A stretch of 64,000 nucleotides of DNA from Anthonomus grandis grandis (Eukaryota > Arthropoda > Insecta > Coleoptera > Curculionidae), in assembly GCF_022605725.1 (NCBI RefSeq), contig NC_065546.1, forward strand, positions 37,134,227-37,198,226, read 5' to 3'. The position numbers and the translations under genes were made by a program. Shown here piece after piece: positions 54,528 through 64,000 of this stretch; the stretch's first letter is position 1, and each line of letters begins with the position of its first letter. Under the pieces are notes generated by a model, which was not told the DNA's origin, searched no databases, and was given only the letters and a program-made list of their open reading frames with translations.

Positions 54528-55057
54528 AACTAATACACAAAAATTTTATTTTTGTCAAAGAGTGTATGTCCCAATTTAGATCTTACAGTGTATTAAAAAA
54601 TGAAGTTTCTGGTTTTAAACGTATAGGTACATACATCTTCCTTATCTACTAATCCTTAACTTATCAACATAACATTGAATCATAAAAATTAAATATATAA
54701 ACGCTCGGAAGAATAAAAACATTTGTTTCTTGGCTTATTGTTGATTCTAGTTTGCCCACAATAACACCTACAATTTAACCCATGTTAAAAATAATTCTAC
54801 GCTCCTTTTATAAATGTGTTTTAATTATAACTAAAGAAACCTAGACTTAGGTAAGAGATGTAATGTATAAAAAATTAATTTTATATTGTTTTTTTTTATA
54901 AATTTTTTTTTAACGGATTGTACCTGAATGTAATTTTAACTGTGTCGTGGTTTTTGTTTTTTGTTGTTTTAATTTTTGTCACATAAAGAACATTTATTTT
55001 AATAGTGTTTTTTATGTACTTGAAATAATTGAAGTCATTTGAAATTTAATTCATTTC

Positions 55058-55100
55058 AGTGTCCTGAGGATGACTTAATATAAGTCGAAACGTCGACATT
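55058..55100 (+). ncRNA. Hammerhead ribozyme-like motif of the Penelope element
   Basis: AGTGTC (55058-55063) pairs with GACATT (55095-55100), giving stem I of six pairs including one G-U. CTGAGGA (55064-55070) is the core, followed by one extra T at 55071. Stem II is GACTT (55072-55076) with AAGTC (55082-55086). GAAA follows at 55087-55090, then CGT, and C at 55094 is the expected cleavage site. Stem III has no loop. Hammerhead motifs are known at Penelope-like termini. Confidence 0.65.
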
Positions 55101-55169
55101 TAGGTAAACAGGATTCTATTTTATTTCTGACCCCACCCAATAACCCTCCGCAATATTCAACATTATAAT

Positions 55170-55380
55170 AATCGTTGGATCACAATTGAGGCCACCTAGA
55201 TCCCCAGATCTAAACAGTCTCGACTTTTTCCTGTAGGGACATCCTAAGACCCTGGTTAACAGCACTTCAGTACATACCGAAGAAAAGTTTGAGAAACCGC
55301 ATAGTAGCTTATTGTGACACTATCAGAAACACCTCAGTAATTTTTCAAAGGCTACAAAACTAAATTTGGGGAAGAGCTGA
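55170..55380 (+). pseudogene. Mariner-like transposase, C-terminal part
   Basis: A plus-strand frame reads RSPDLNSLDFFL, then a stop, then GHPKTLV and TEEKFEKPHS. SPDLNxLDFFLWGH carries the third catalytic Asp. It continues the transposase cut at 53330 by the Penelope insertion. The TAG falls at the usual Trp position of FFLWG. Confidence 0.75.
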
Positions 55381-57119
55381 AGCATGAAAAATGACAGTAT
55401 GTATGCACATACGTATTTTAAAATAAATATATAATTTTTTCTTAATAATGAATTAACTATGCATATTAATATTTCTATTTTTTTCCGCAATAATCGTATG
55501 TTGGACGAAAAAAAAATCAAGAAATAAAATTTGCCCTAAATTGAATTGAGATTATAAAACCAGTTTTTATTTTACGGAAAAGCAGTGGCGTACATAAGAT
55601 TTTTCAAAAATATTTAGTCTACGTTCCTGTACCGACGCCACTGGTTAAACTTTTTAAAAACCTCCTACATCAAAAAATTGCTGTTGATACTTTGAGGGTG
55701 TTTGCTAAATTTTATAAACATATCTAGGAAGTTATTAAAGTTATGATAAAGAAACGACGAAGAGGTTTAGGACATAGCTTTATTGATTTTTTTTTTCTTA
55801 AAATCACTTAAGAATTAACACGCTTAGGGATCCGCATCTTATTCTGTAACACACTGTGTAATTTTTTAATTTTTTTGCTCCTTTAGGCAGAAGTAGCAAT
55901 CTTTACTTTAATTTGAAAAACTTCTTAAATGACTTTAATTTCCTGGAAAAAATTTAAAATAAAACATTTTTTTAAGACATTATTTTATTATTACATTTTT
56001 CTAAGACCTTAAATTTAATTTTTTTGAAGCCAGTTGAAAAAGAAATAAGCAAAGCATAATAATGATTTAAAAAAGTCTAGTTTAATAATTACATATTTAG
56101 TTTTTTTTTTAATTTATAGAAAAAAATCGCAATGTTTCAATATTTTTAGTGCTACAATTAAAAGCCTAAAACCTCGCATGCTATAATAAAACCACCCACA
56201 AATTTCCTCATACATCGTATAAATCTCAAGACTCTTCAGTAACATTCGTCTTACGTAAAGCGGCTTGAGAACTCAACAAATGCCCGAAATAACCCAGTAT
56301 AATTGCGAAAAATACGCTCACAAGAATTCTGCGTTAGGTGATGAAAAACTTTTCATTTTCCTTATTAAAACTTGCAAACTCCCAACTAATATCCCCTGGT
56401 AGTACATAAATGTAATTATCTTACACCAAAACTACTTCCAAGCCATGCATTCCGAATTACCGGACCCTCCTTTGAAGGTGTTAAATTACTTTGGGAATAA
56501 ATTTGCATAATTTTAAATGGCACGATATGCATTTTATTATTTGAAAAATGACATAATGTCTGTTCAAATATAATCGCTAATGAGCAAACAATTACGGCTT
56601 ATCTGTAGCTGGCAGGTAATCTCAATATAAAATTTGGTATATTGTAAACAGACGGTGCATTAACTCTATCTTTGTTAAACATCTGCCTTTTTGGATATGT
56701 TTAAGCTTTTCTATTCAGGTAGTATATTTAAAAAATCATTTATTTCTAAGTAGATTTTATTAATTTTAGCATTATAATGACCCACAATGTACGTACCTTT
56801 AAAAAATTAATTAAAAAAGTTTAAAAGCCCTGGCAGGAACAGAGACTGTTAATAGGTAATAAATGTTATTGTTTTCTTAAGCAGAGACTCAAAGTTTTCG
56901 ATTAATTTAAAAGTTTTTATTACTTTTTAATTTAGGCCAACATCTTAAGAAAGGTTAGGGGTTGGTTATTGAGGTTAGGAAGTTGAATATTTTTTTTTAA
57001 ACGTTTAATTTTATAGCTCATTAGCCAAATCCTTTCAGTGTAAAAAGCAGGTTAACGCAATTTCTCATAAATACCGAGCACCAAAAGGCTTTCGTTAATC
57101 TTAAGTAAATAATCAGATT
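55381..57119. other. AT-rich intergenic DNA
   Basis: No gene recognised. The right end of the bisected mariner-like element should be here (a TAACACACTGTGTA motif at 55848 is a weak candidate). Confidence 0.45.
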
Positions 57120-57480
57120 AAAGGAGGAAGATCAATTTTTTACTTCAATCCCCTAAGTAAATACAAGGAAGGGATGGATTAACTTTAAAATTAATTATAT
57201 AGCCTCAGCAATACCTTACTATTACAACCTTTCTTAGGAATTACATTGTAAGATTGTTGTTGTATTTATTAGGGAGTTTGGAATCCAACTTTTAACTGTG
57301 TACTGGTCACCGAGTGGAGATCTTAAAAACTTTCCGAAAATACTTGTTTTGCTTCGGGTACATCAAATTCCAATAAAAAATAATTGTTACAGATGATTCA
57401 AATGTCAATCTTTAAATTAATTCTAGGAGAGTGGTTGCCCTCTTTAAATTGTTTTTATTATTAACCTTGTCAAAAACTAT
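57120..57480 (+). repeat. Direct repeat A, left copy
   Basis: Resembles 62290-62600 in the same orientation. Shared blocks include AGCCTCAGCAATA against AGTCTTAGCAATA, GGAATTACATTGTAAGATT against GGCATTACATTGTAAAATT, and CTAGGAGAGTGGTT against CAGGAGAGTGGTT. Confidence 0.6.
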
Positions 57481-58074
57481 AAATTTTAATTTTCGCCAAG
57501 ATACATGACTTCAATAATTTTGCTTCTGGGTTACGGGTGGATTTTAGGAATTTTTCACCCTTTTTCTTACTTGTAAGTAAATAATCTCATTGAAGGCTGA
57601 AAATTTATATTTTACTTTAAACCCACCGAGAGGGAGGGGAGAATGGGGGTAATTCTCCCGAGCCCAAAGTTTTTAGAGGGGCCCGGAATTCTGAGGTGCT
57701 GATTTTTTCTTTTTTTCATATGACATACCCAAGCAACACATGATGGTTTAATAAACTTTTATTTTTGGTCTATTGTATACTATCTAAAGATGTTTATAAA
57801 ATACGTTTAATCAAATGACATTTTTTTCTAAAATAAATTTTATTTTTCAAATCCATCTTCAATTTTGAACTAATTGATATTCTTGAGTTTCTTTTTCATT
57901 TGTATATCTTACTTGAAATAATTATTGTGTTTCATACAAGTTAATGTATTTCCTACTATCTTCTAGGTTTCTTTGTGTATGATATTCCATTACTATCTAT
58001 GTAAATCCCTTGTAGTTTTAAATGCCGAAATTTTCTCCCTTGAGTAAACAGATTCGTATGTAATATACGTATAT

Positions 58075-58760
58075 TTTACAGTTTAATAAATATACCTTGA
58101 CCAGGTACGGTTAATAATTATACTAGTTGTTTTACTTAGATTTTTTTATCACCTATAATTTTTTAAAAAGCATTTTTTGCAAATAAACTGTTTTTCATTA
58201 ACCTCTCCCCCTCACTTCACACAACTTACCAGTAAGAAATTGTTTTCAAAAATCATTATTTTCCAAAATAATACATATGAATAACAGCTGTTTTTGTCAT
58301 TAATATCTAATCCAATAACTCAGTTTTTAATTAAATTTGATATAATTATATATATTATGTTTATTAATAAATATTTAATACAAAAATAGTATTATTAAAT
58401 TAGGTTCTATAGACGCTAAACGGTGATTTTTCAAAAGAATTTCTTACTGGGCAAATGTCTGGGAGGAGGTGGGAGGGTAAGGGTTGTGTTGATAAAAAAC
58501 AATGTTTTTGCAGAAAATATATACTCAATATTTAATTTAATAACACTGTTTATTTAAATTTGTTATTATTTTATATATAAATATTTAGTTTAAAAACAGC
58601 GTTATTAGATAAGACAATATGGACGAAAAACAGTGATTTTTCAGAAAAATTTAAACAAATATTTGAGGTGTAGTAATCGAGTTTAAGAACTGGATATGTA
58701 AATCTCGTGTCGATTTTTTTACATGTTGTAATAGTTTAAGATATATTTTAATTCTACAGT
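58075..58760 (+). repeat. Direct repeat B, left copy (unit ~680 bp)
   Basis: The word TACAGTTTAATAAATATACC at 58078 recurs at 58756 as TACAGTTTAATAAATAGACC and at 62189 as a variant. Positions 58180-58730 match 61650-62130 closely in the same orientation, including GGAGGGTAAGGGTTGT against GGGGTAGGGGTTGT and TTGAGGTGTAGTAAT. No coding capacity. Confidence 0.75.
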
Positions 58761-59011
58761 TTAATAAATAGACCTTGACCATTTAAATGTACCATAATCA
58801 AAAATTTACTAAAAAATCATTAAATAGATTTATATTTAATGATAATAATATATGATGTGTTGCTTGGAAATAAAAGACAAATTGTTTTGTTTCTTACAGG
58901 CACTCCTGGACTAAGAATTCCATTATCTTGACTTTTTGTGAATGGATTTTAGTCATTTTTTCAAGAAAGACTTTGGACTAGTTTAGTTTTTTTTTTTACA
59001 TTTTTAATATA

Positions 59012-61185
59012 CAGTGTGTCCCACTTAAGGGTTAGCCACCCCTCTAAAATGTTTGTTTTTTGACCAATTTTCAAAAACTTTTTTTTGTTGGGTAGATGGT
59101 CAAAAATGGCACTTATGAGCCAAGTTCGACATTTAGAGAAAGCAGGTGTATTCAAGTTTGAAGTGCGAAAAATCGCAAGTATGTATTAGCGATATTTACT
59201 TTGAAAAATGGTACTGGATTATTGTTCAGGACCACTTAAAACATAAGTGTACCAAATTTGGTTATGATAGTATACAGGGTGTTGAAATAAATTGGAGTCA
59301 AATTTTTAAAAGACGCAATAACATTCTTAATCAAATACGAATATTTTTTAAATTTTTGGATAATTGGCATGCGTCTTGAGAACACAAAGGTTGGAAATAT
59401 CCTTCAATAAACAACAATCGATCATATTATCATACTATTTTGGGCTCAATTTGTTTTTTTATGAGTTTGTTTGTTAAATTCCAAAGATATGATTGTGTCT
59501 GGTTAAAAGTTATTTTGTGGGAATTTTACCCAAGTATGCTATGAAAGAAAATGTTCCTGACAGTTTGTCAAAATTTTCATGCATTTAGTTCATTTTGACT
59601 GCTTGTTGAACAATTATGGGTGATTATAATTTAAACGAAAGAGTTGAACTAGTGCGGCTAGTTGGCGATGTAGTTAGAACATTTCGTGAAGCTGCGGCGG
59701 AATTTAACAGAAGACATCCTGGTAAAAACATCCACCATTCAACAATAGCCAGAATAAACTATGGGTTCGATCAGTCTGGTTCAGTAGGCGGAGTACGTCC
59801 TCATTTATATCGTAATCGAGCAAATAATAATAACCAAATAATTATTGAATACTTTAATGCTAATCCGCAATCTAGCATTAGAGTTGCTAGTGCCAACTTA
59901 AATATTTCCCAAAATTGCATATGGTAAAGAAAAATAACCAGAAGCCTTTCAAGCCTATATTCCTTTACACTTTGGAACACGGGGATGAAGAACGCAGGAT
60001 GGAATATTGTTTGTGGTTACAAAGCGAGTATTTAGCTAACCTTACATTTTTGAAAAATATTTTATACATCGATGAGGCAACATTTACTACAAACGGCATC
60101 TCAAAATATTAGAATGTGGAGTAACGTAAATCCCCATTGGGTGATACAATGTAAAAGGCAGTATTCGCAGAAAATTAACGTATGGTGCGGTATCTTGAAC
60201 GAACGTATAATCGGGCCGTTTTTCTTTAATGAAAATCTAAATGGACTTAATTTTCTTCGATTCCTGGAAGGTGATTTTAGTGACGTAATCGATGATTTGC
60301 CGTTAGCTGAAACAAGAAACTTACACATACAATTTGATGGTGCGCCTATCCACAATGCAGTGGTAGTGCGGAATTAGCTAAATCAGAATTATCCGAATCG
60401 ATGGATAGGACGAAACAGTCCATTAATCCAGTGGCTAGCACGTTCCCCCGACCTTTTTCCCTTACATTTTTTTCTTTGAGGAACCCTTAAAAACAAAGTG
60501 TACAAATCAAGATCGCAAACTCTACATGATCTTTGTGAGCGCATTAGACAAGAGTGTAATGAAATAAGCAGGGTACAGTTAAGAAGGGTGGTAGTAAACA
60601 ACAGAAGACGCATAGAAAAATATATAAGAATTAATGGAGGACATATTGAAGGAACTAATATTTAGTTTTGTGGCATTATTTTTTAAATTTGAGTGTTAGC
60701 AAAGATAAAATACTAGTAGTATTATTATTATCTTTGGTGTTAGGTAATTCCTTAAGGTAATTATTTTCAGTTTTTGCTGCTTAGCCTACATTACATTATT
60801 AAGTAACTAGTGAAGTGTGAATTGCAACCTAACAATGAAATAAAACTAAAAGATTTATAAATGAAGTTGTATTATTGTGAATCCCAAAATAGTATGATAA
60901 TATGATACATAATACCCTGTATACTATCATAACCAAATTTGGTATACTTATGTTTTAAGTGGTCCTGAACAATAATCCAGTACCATTTTTCAAAAATAAA
61001 TATCGCTAATACTACTTCTCGACTTCAAACTTGAATACAGTAGGTCATGACCTGCTTTCTCTAAATGTCGAACTTGGCTTATAAGTGCCATTTTTGGCCA
61101 TCTATCCAACAAAAAAAAGTTTTTGAAAATTGGTCAAGAAACAAAAATTTTAGAGAGGTGGCTAACCCTTAAGTGGGACACACTG
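59012..61185 (+). mobile_element. Mariner-like element with ~275-bp inverted repeats
   Basis: TA-flanked ends start CAGTGTGTCCCACTTAAGGG, and the inverted repeats (59012-59285 against 60915-61185) are highly similar. A further inverted block pairs 59427-59450 with 60885-60905. The element sits between the two copies of direct repeat B. Confidence 0.92.
59616..60663 (+). pseudogene. Mariner-like transposase, frameshifted
   Basis: The start MGDYNLNERVELVRLVGDV is a DUF4817-like helix-turn-helix. After a frame change near 59920: NQKPFKPIF, HGDEERRMEYCLW and ILYIDEATFTTNG (first catalytic Asp). After a second change near 60100: INVWCGILNERIIGPFFF and LHIQFDGAPIHNA (second Asp). In the third site, SPDLFPLHFFL, His stands where Asp is expected, and a TGA follows at the Trp position. 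The C-terminal helix (LCERIRQECNEIS) is readable to a stop after 60660. It is inactive on three counts. Confidence 0.88.
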
Positions 61186-61369
61186 TACAGGCTGTCAAAA
61201 TGTTTCTATAGATTTATTTAAAGGAGGTTATCTACCTATTAAAATTTAAAACGTTCAGTCAAAATTATATTAAAATTTATACTATGAAACAAATATATTG
61301 TATAACATAAGACAAGAACTTCTCTGATGATAGGCATGGTCATATTGAAAAACAGGGATTTTGCAGAAT

Positions 61370-61700
61370 TTATTACTGGTAAGTTGTTTGGGGTGGGTAA
61401 GGGTATTGATGAAAAACATTTTTATTGCAAAAAATAATTGCCTTAAGAGAAAAAAAATAATTTATTAAATAATTTAGTCTCAGGTTATAGAAAATTAACT
61501 ATAATTTATATTATTCTTTATCACTTATACACAACATGGAAAGCTTTGTATAGTTTTTATCAAGTCAATATTTTTGAATGGTATTTTTTTTAATTTCCTT
61601 AGTAAATTACAAGAGTTTACAAAAGTTTTTTCTCTAAGGCAATTATTTTTTACAAAAAACCCGTTTTTCATTAACCCTACCCTTACCCCCACTCCTTAAG
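61370..61700. repeat. Inverted repeat inside direct repeat B region
   Basis: About 80 bp around 61372-61455 (GGGTAAGGGTATTGATGAAA) is the reverse complement, with changes, of 61625-61695. The same G-rich block appears in repeat B. Confidence 0.6.
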
Positions 61701-62240
61701 AGTAAAAAATTGTTTTCAAAAATCATTGTTTTCCAAAATAATACGCATGAATAGCAGCTAATTTCGTGGTTAATATCTAATTTAACAATACAATTTGCTT
61801 ATTTAAATTTGATATAATTAAATATGTGTATAATAATAAATATTTAATACAAAACAGAGCTATTAGATTAGATTTTATAGAAAAAAAAACAGTGATTTTT
61901 TAAAAGAAGTTCTTACTAGGTAAATGTTTGGGGAGGGTGGGGTAGGGGTTGTTTTGATGAAATACAATGTTTTTACAGAAATATATATTCAATATTTAAT
62001 TTAATAACAGTGATTAGATTGGATAATATGGACAAAAAACAGTGATTTTTCAGAAGAATTGAATCAAATATTTGAGGTGTAGTAATGGAGTTTAAAAACT
62101 AGCTATAAGTAAATCCCGTGTCAATTTTCTTTAAATGTCGAAATTTTTCCCCTTTTGTAAACAGAATAGTATATGATATATGTATATTCTACAGTTTAAT
62201 AAACATATATTTAACGATAATAAAATATGATGTGTTGTCT
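61650..62240 (+). repeat. Direct repeat B, right copy
   Basis: Partner of 58180-58770, separated from it by the mariner-like element and a short inverted repeat. Confidence 0.75.
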
Positions 62241-62289
62241 TTGAAGTTTGTATAAGAGCCCGTAAATTTTTAGACCCGGGCCCGGTTTT

Positions 62290-62600
62290 TCCCTCGGCGG
62301 CCCTGCCCGTAAAATTTAAAATTTAAAACTAATTTTATAGTCTTAGCAATATTAATTATTTAGGCGTTTCTCAGGCATTACATTGTAAAATTACAGATTT
62401 GGTTGTGGGGAAGTTTTGGACCGAACTTTTACTTTGTGTAGGTCTCCGAATGAAGGTTTTTAAAGGTCTTCGGAGATTGGATTTTGGATACAAGAAATTC
62501 AAATCAAAAAATTTATTGCTGGTGATTTTAAAGTCAAGTTTTCAGTCAATTCCAGGAGAGTGGTTAATCTTTGCAATTTGCAATCAGGGCTGCTATTTAT
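62290..62600 (+). repeat. Direct repeat A, right copy
   Basis: Partner of 57120-57480. A frame at 62399-62617 is not recognisable as a protein and is treated as chance. Confidence 0.6.
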
Positions 62601-62879
62601 ATTTCTGGCTTTGGTAATATTGAATATTGCCTGGTGCCACCTGACGTTTTCATTGAAACCTCGATATTTTTGAATATAAACTTTTTCAGAATATGTTGTC
62701 ATTTGAGTGCGATTTTTGTTGTTTACAGTAACTTGAACAGTTAATCTTGTGTGAAATAAAAGTGAAAAAATGGAAGAAGGCGAAAAATGGAATTAACTCA
62801 CATTTTTGGAAAAATTTGTGGACATTTTTGAGAAATTATTTTTCATAACTTTCGACTTGGATTATCAAGACAAGAATGT

Positions 62880-63400
62880 ATCAATGAACATAATTCTTTA
62901 TACAGCGAGAAGAAAACCATCGTATAGCATTGTAAAAACTGGTATAACGAATTTACTTGTAGCTGACGTTTGCTCCAGGACGGATTTCGTGAAGGTCGTC
63001 TAAATCGTTTGTTATGTCAGAAAATATCGATGCTGTGCATAAACTGATAAAACAAGACCGTGAGATTGAAGCATCTTTGGGAATATATATCCATCAATAA
63101 GAGACAGGATGAACATTTGTCCGTAAAAAATATTGTTCACTGTGGATTTTGCGTGACGTGAAAATCACTTAAAAGAACGCTCGAAAACGATTAATTATGC
63201 AAGAAAGTGTTAAAAAAATGCGTTTAGGGTAAATGAAATAGTTGTGTATAAGATCTACACAGGTGACGAATATGAGCCTGAAACAAAATCACAGTCGATT
63301 ATATGGATCTTCTAAAACCAGCCAAATCCAACAAAAGTTATTCATGGAAGAAGCACATTGAAGCAAATGATAGCTACTCTCTATTTGAAATCTTTCTAAA
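62880..63400 (+). pseudogene. Mariner (SETMAR-type) transposase fragment
   Basis: Scattered frames preserve the order of a classic mariner transposase: ENIDAVHKLIKQDREIEASL, then VKKYCSLWI, RDVKIT, KNARKRLIMQ, YTGDEYEPETKSQSIIW and NPTKVIHGRSTLKQM. The Asp of TGDE is the first catalytic residue. Many frameshifts. It differs from the DUF4817-type elements elsewhere in the window. Confidence 0.75.
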
Positions 63401-63419
63401 TGCCATATTATTTAAAATG

Positions 63420-64000
63420 CACAACTTTTCTCTAATTTAACCATCTTCGTATCATTTTTTGTTTTTCACGATCCCCACAATAGACATCCTTAACTTGGAC
63501 ATACTCATTACTGTATATGATCGGTTTTTTTTGGTCCTCTTGGTTGAACGTGAAACTTGGGCCACAGTTTAGGCGGGACTATTTGCCCAGAGAGAAGGTT
63601 TGGGATATTTTTGGAGAGTATTCGGGTTGCTGCGAATAGCCGTTTCAATAAAGTTAAGGTTCATCTCTGGTGGTTACAGCAGAATGATTGTCAAATGGTT
63701 CAGTGACCTCTGATGATCGGAAGATGTTTTAAACTTTACTTATCAAAGAAGATGGCCAGAAAAGATAACAAGCTAGTAATGCCATACAGTGAATCCCAAA
63801 AGTTATGTCTAAATTCATTTAAAATTCAGAGGTGTGTTCGAAAAAAAATGCTCGGACCCGTTGATTTTTATTTCAGCTTGCGCATTTTTGTACGTGAAGT
63901 TTGTTGGACCCAGACTATCCTGACGAAGATTTAATTTTCCAGCAAGATGGCGCTCCTCTATGTTTACGCACTATGCTGCCACTGTGCGTAAATTTTTGGA
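63420..64000 (+). pseudogene. Another mariner-like transposase fragment, runs off the right edge
   Basis: Near the edge the plus strand reads DPDYPDEDLIFQQDGA, then, in a shifted frame, THYAATVRKFL. FQQDGAPxHYA is the second catalytic Asp region of DUF4817-associated transposases. Upstream frames (SACAFLYVKFVG) are poorly conserved. The third catalytic residue would lie beyond 64000. Confidence 0.6.

Larger units (their letters stand above)
53330..55140 (+). mobile_element. Penelope-like retroelement, 5'-truncated
   Basis: Partial reverse transcriptase, then a GIY-YIG endonuclease, then a hammerhead-like motif at the 3' end: a Penelope-type order. It lies inside a mariner-like transposase gene, whose two halves flank it. 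One frameshift (about 53625-53650) and one stop (53913) interrupt the coding region. The 5' truncation is typical of target-primed insertion. Exact end points were not defined by a target duplication. Confidence 0.88.

Noticed and set aside
58075..62240. Direct repeat B as LTRs of a retrotransposon
   Set aside because: There is no retroviral-type coding region between the copies, only a mariner-like element with its own TA borders, and the unit is itself tandem.
1..64000. tRNA, rRNA, riboswitch, operon or ribosome-binding-site features
   Set aside because: None was seen. The DNA is eukaryotic with spliceosomal introns, and I found no cloverleaf with conserved A and B boxes.

Overview
The window is AT-rich, intron-bearing animal DNA. 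It is most likely an insect, and a beetle is plausible from the mix of transposons, but the sequence alone does not prove the order. Only one conserved host gene is recognisable: a tachykinin-related peptide precursor (Tk) on the minus strand. Its first coding exons lie at 23.7-24.2 kb, its next two at 6.47-6.83 kb, and its 3' end lies off the left edge. Four coding exons joined by GT-AG introns in matching phase carry seven complete FxGxRG-type peptides and the start of an eighth. The two pairs of exons are separated by a 16.8-kb intron full of mobile elements.

Almost everything else is transposable-element debris, often nested. Left of Tk exon 4 (0.56-6.3 kb) are nested inverted-repeat elements, including a 1.74-kb element with a clean 9-bp target duplication. 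Inside the 16.8-kb Tk intron are: a frameshifted copia retrotransposon between two inverted copies of a repeat with a hammerhead-ribozyme-like motif (7.84-13.14 kb); a three-level MITE/hAT/MITE nest (13.32-15.51 kb); a dead mariner-like element (16.38-18.26 kb); and two LINE 3' fragments (18.4-19.0 and 21.15-22.7 kb). Upstream of Tk are a candidate TATA box, a degenerate tandem repeat of about 160 bp, and a mariner-like element disabled by one stop codon (25.74-27.88 kb).

To the right, from 28.8 kb, come: a Tc1 helix-turn-helix fused in frame to DIRS RNase H sequence, with a tyrosine recombinase downstream; a DDE transposon with one nonsense codon (31.46-33.55 kb); an unusual 2.75-kb element coding for a DUF7869-like protein, bounded by inverted repeats and an AATT duplication (35.92-38.67 kb); DIRS and LINE relics (40.65-43.83 kb); a degenerate AT-rich repeat ladder split by a Harbinger element (44.93-50.5 kb); a mariner-like transposase bisected by a Penelope-like element that carries a GIY-YIG domain and a hammerhead-like motif (52.4-55.4 kb); and a long direct-repeat region holding another mariner-like element (57.1-62.6 kb). 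Two more mariner fragments run to the right edge.

The TEs do not form a pathway with Tk. The window is a neuropeptide gene stretched by repeated insertion. The strongest candidate for an under-described system is the DUF7869-like element, which has the parts of a DDE-type transposon. All coordinates and splice sites were read by hand. No alignment or database search was run.
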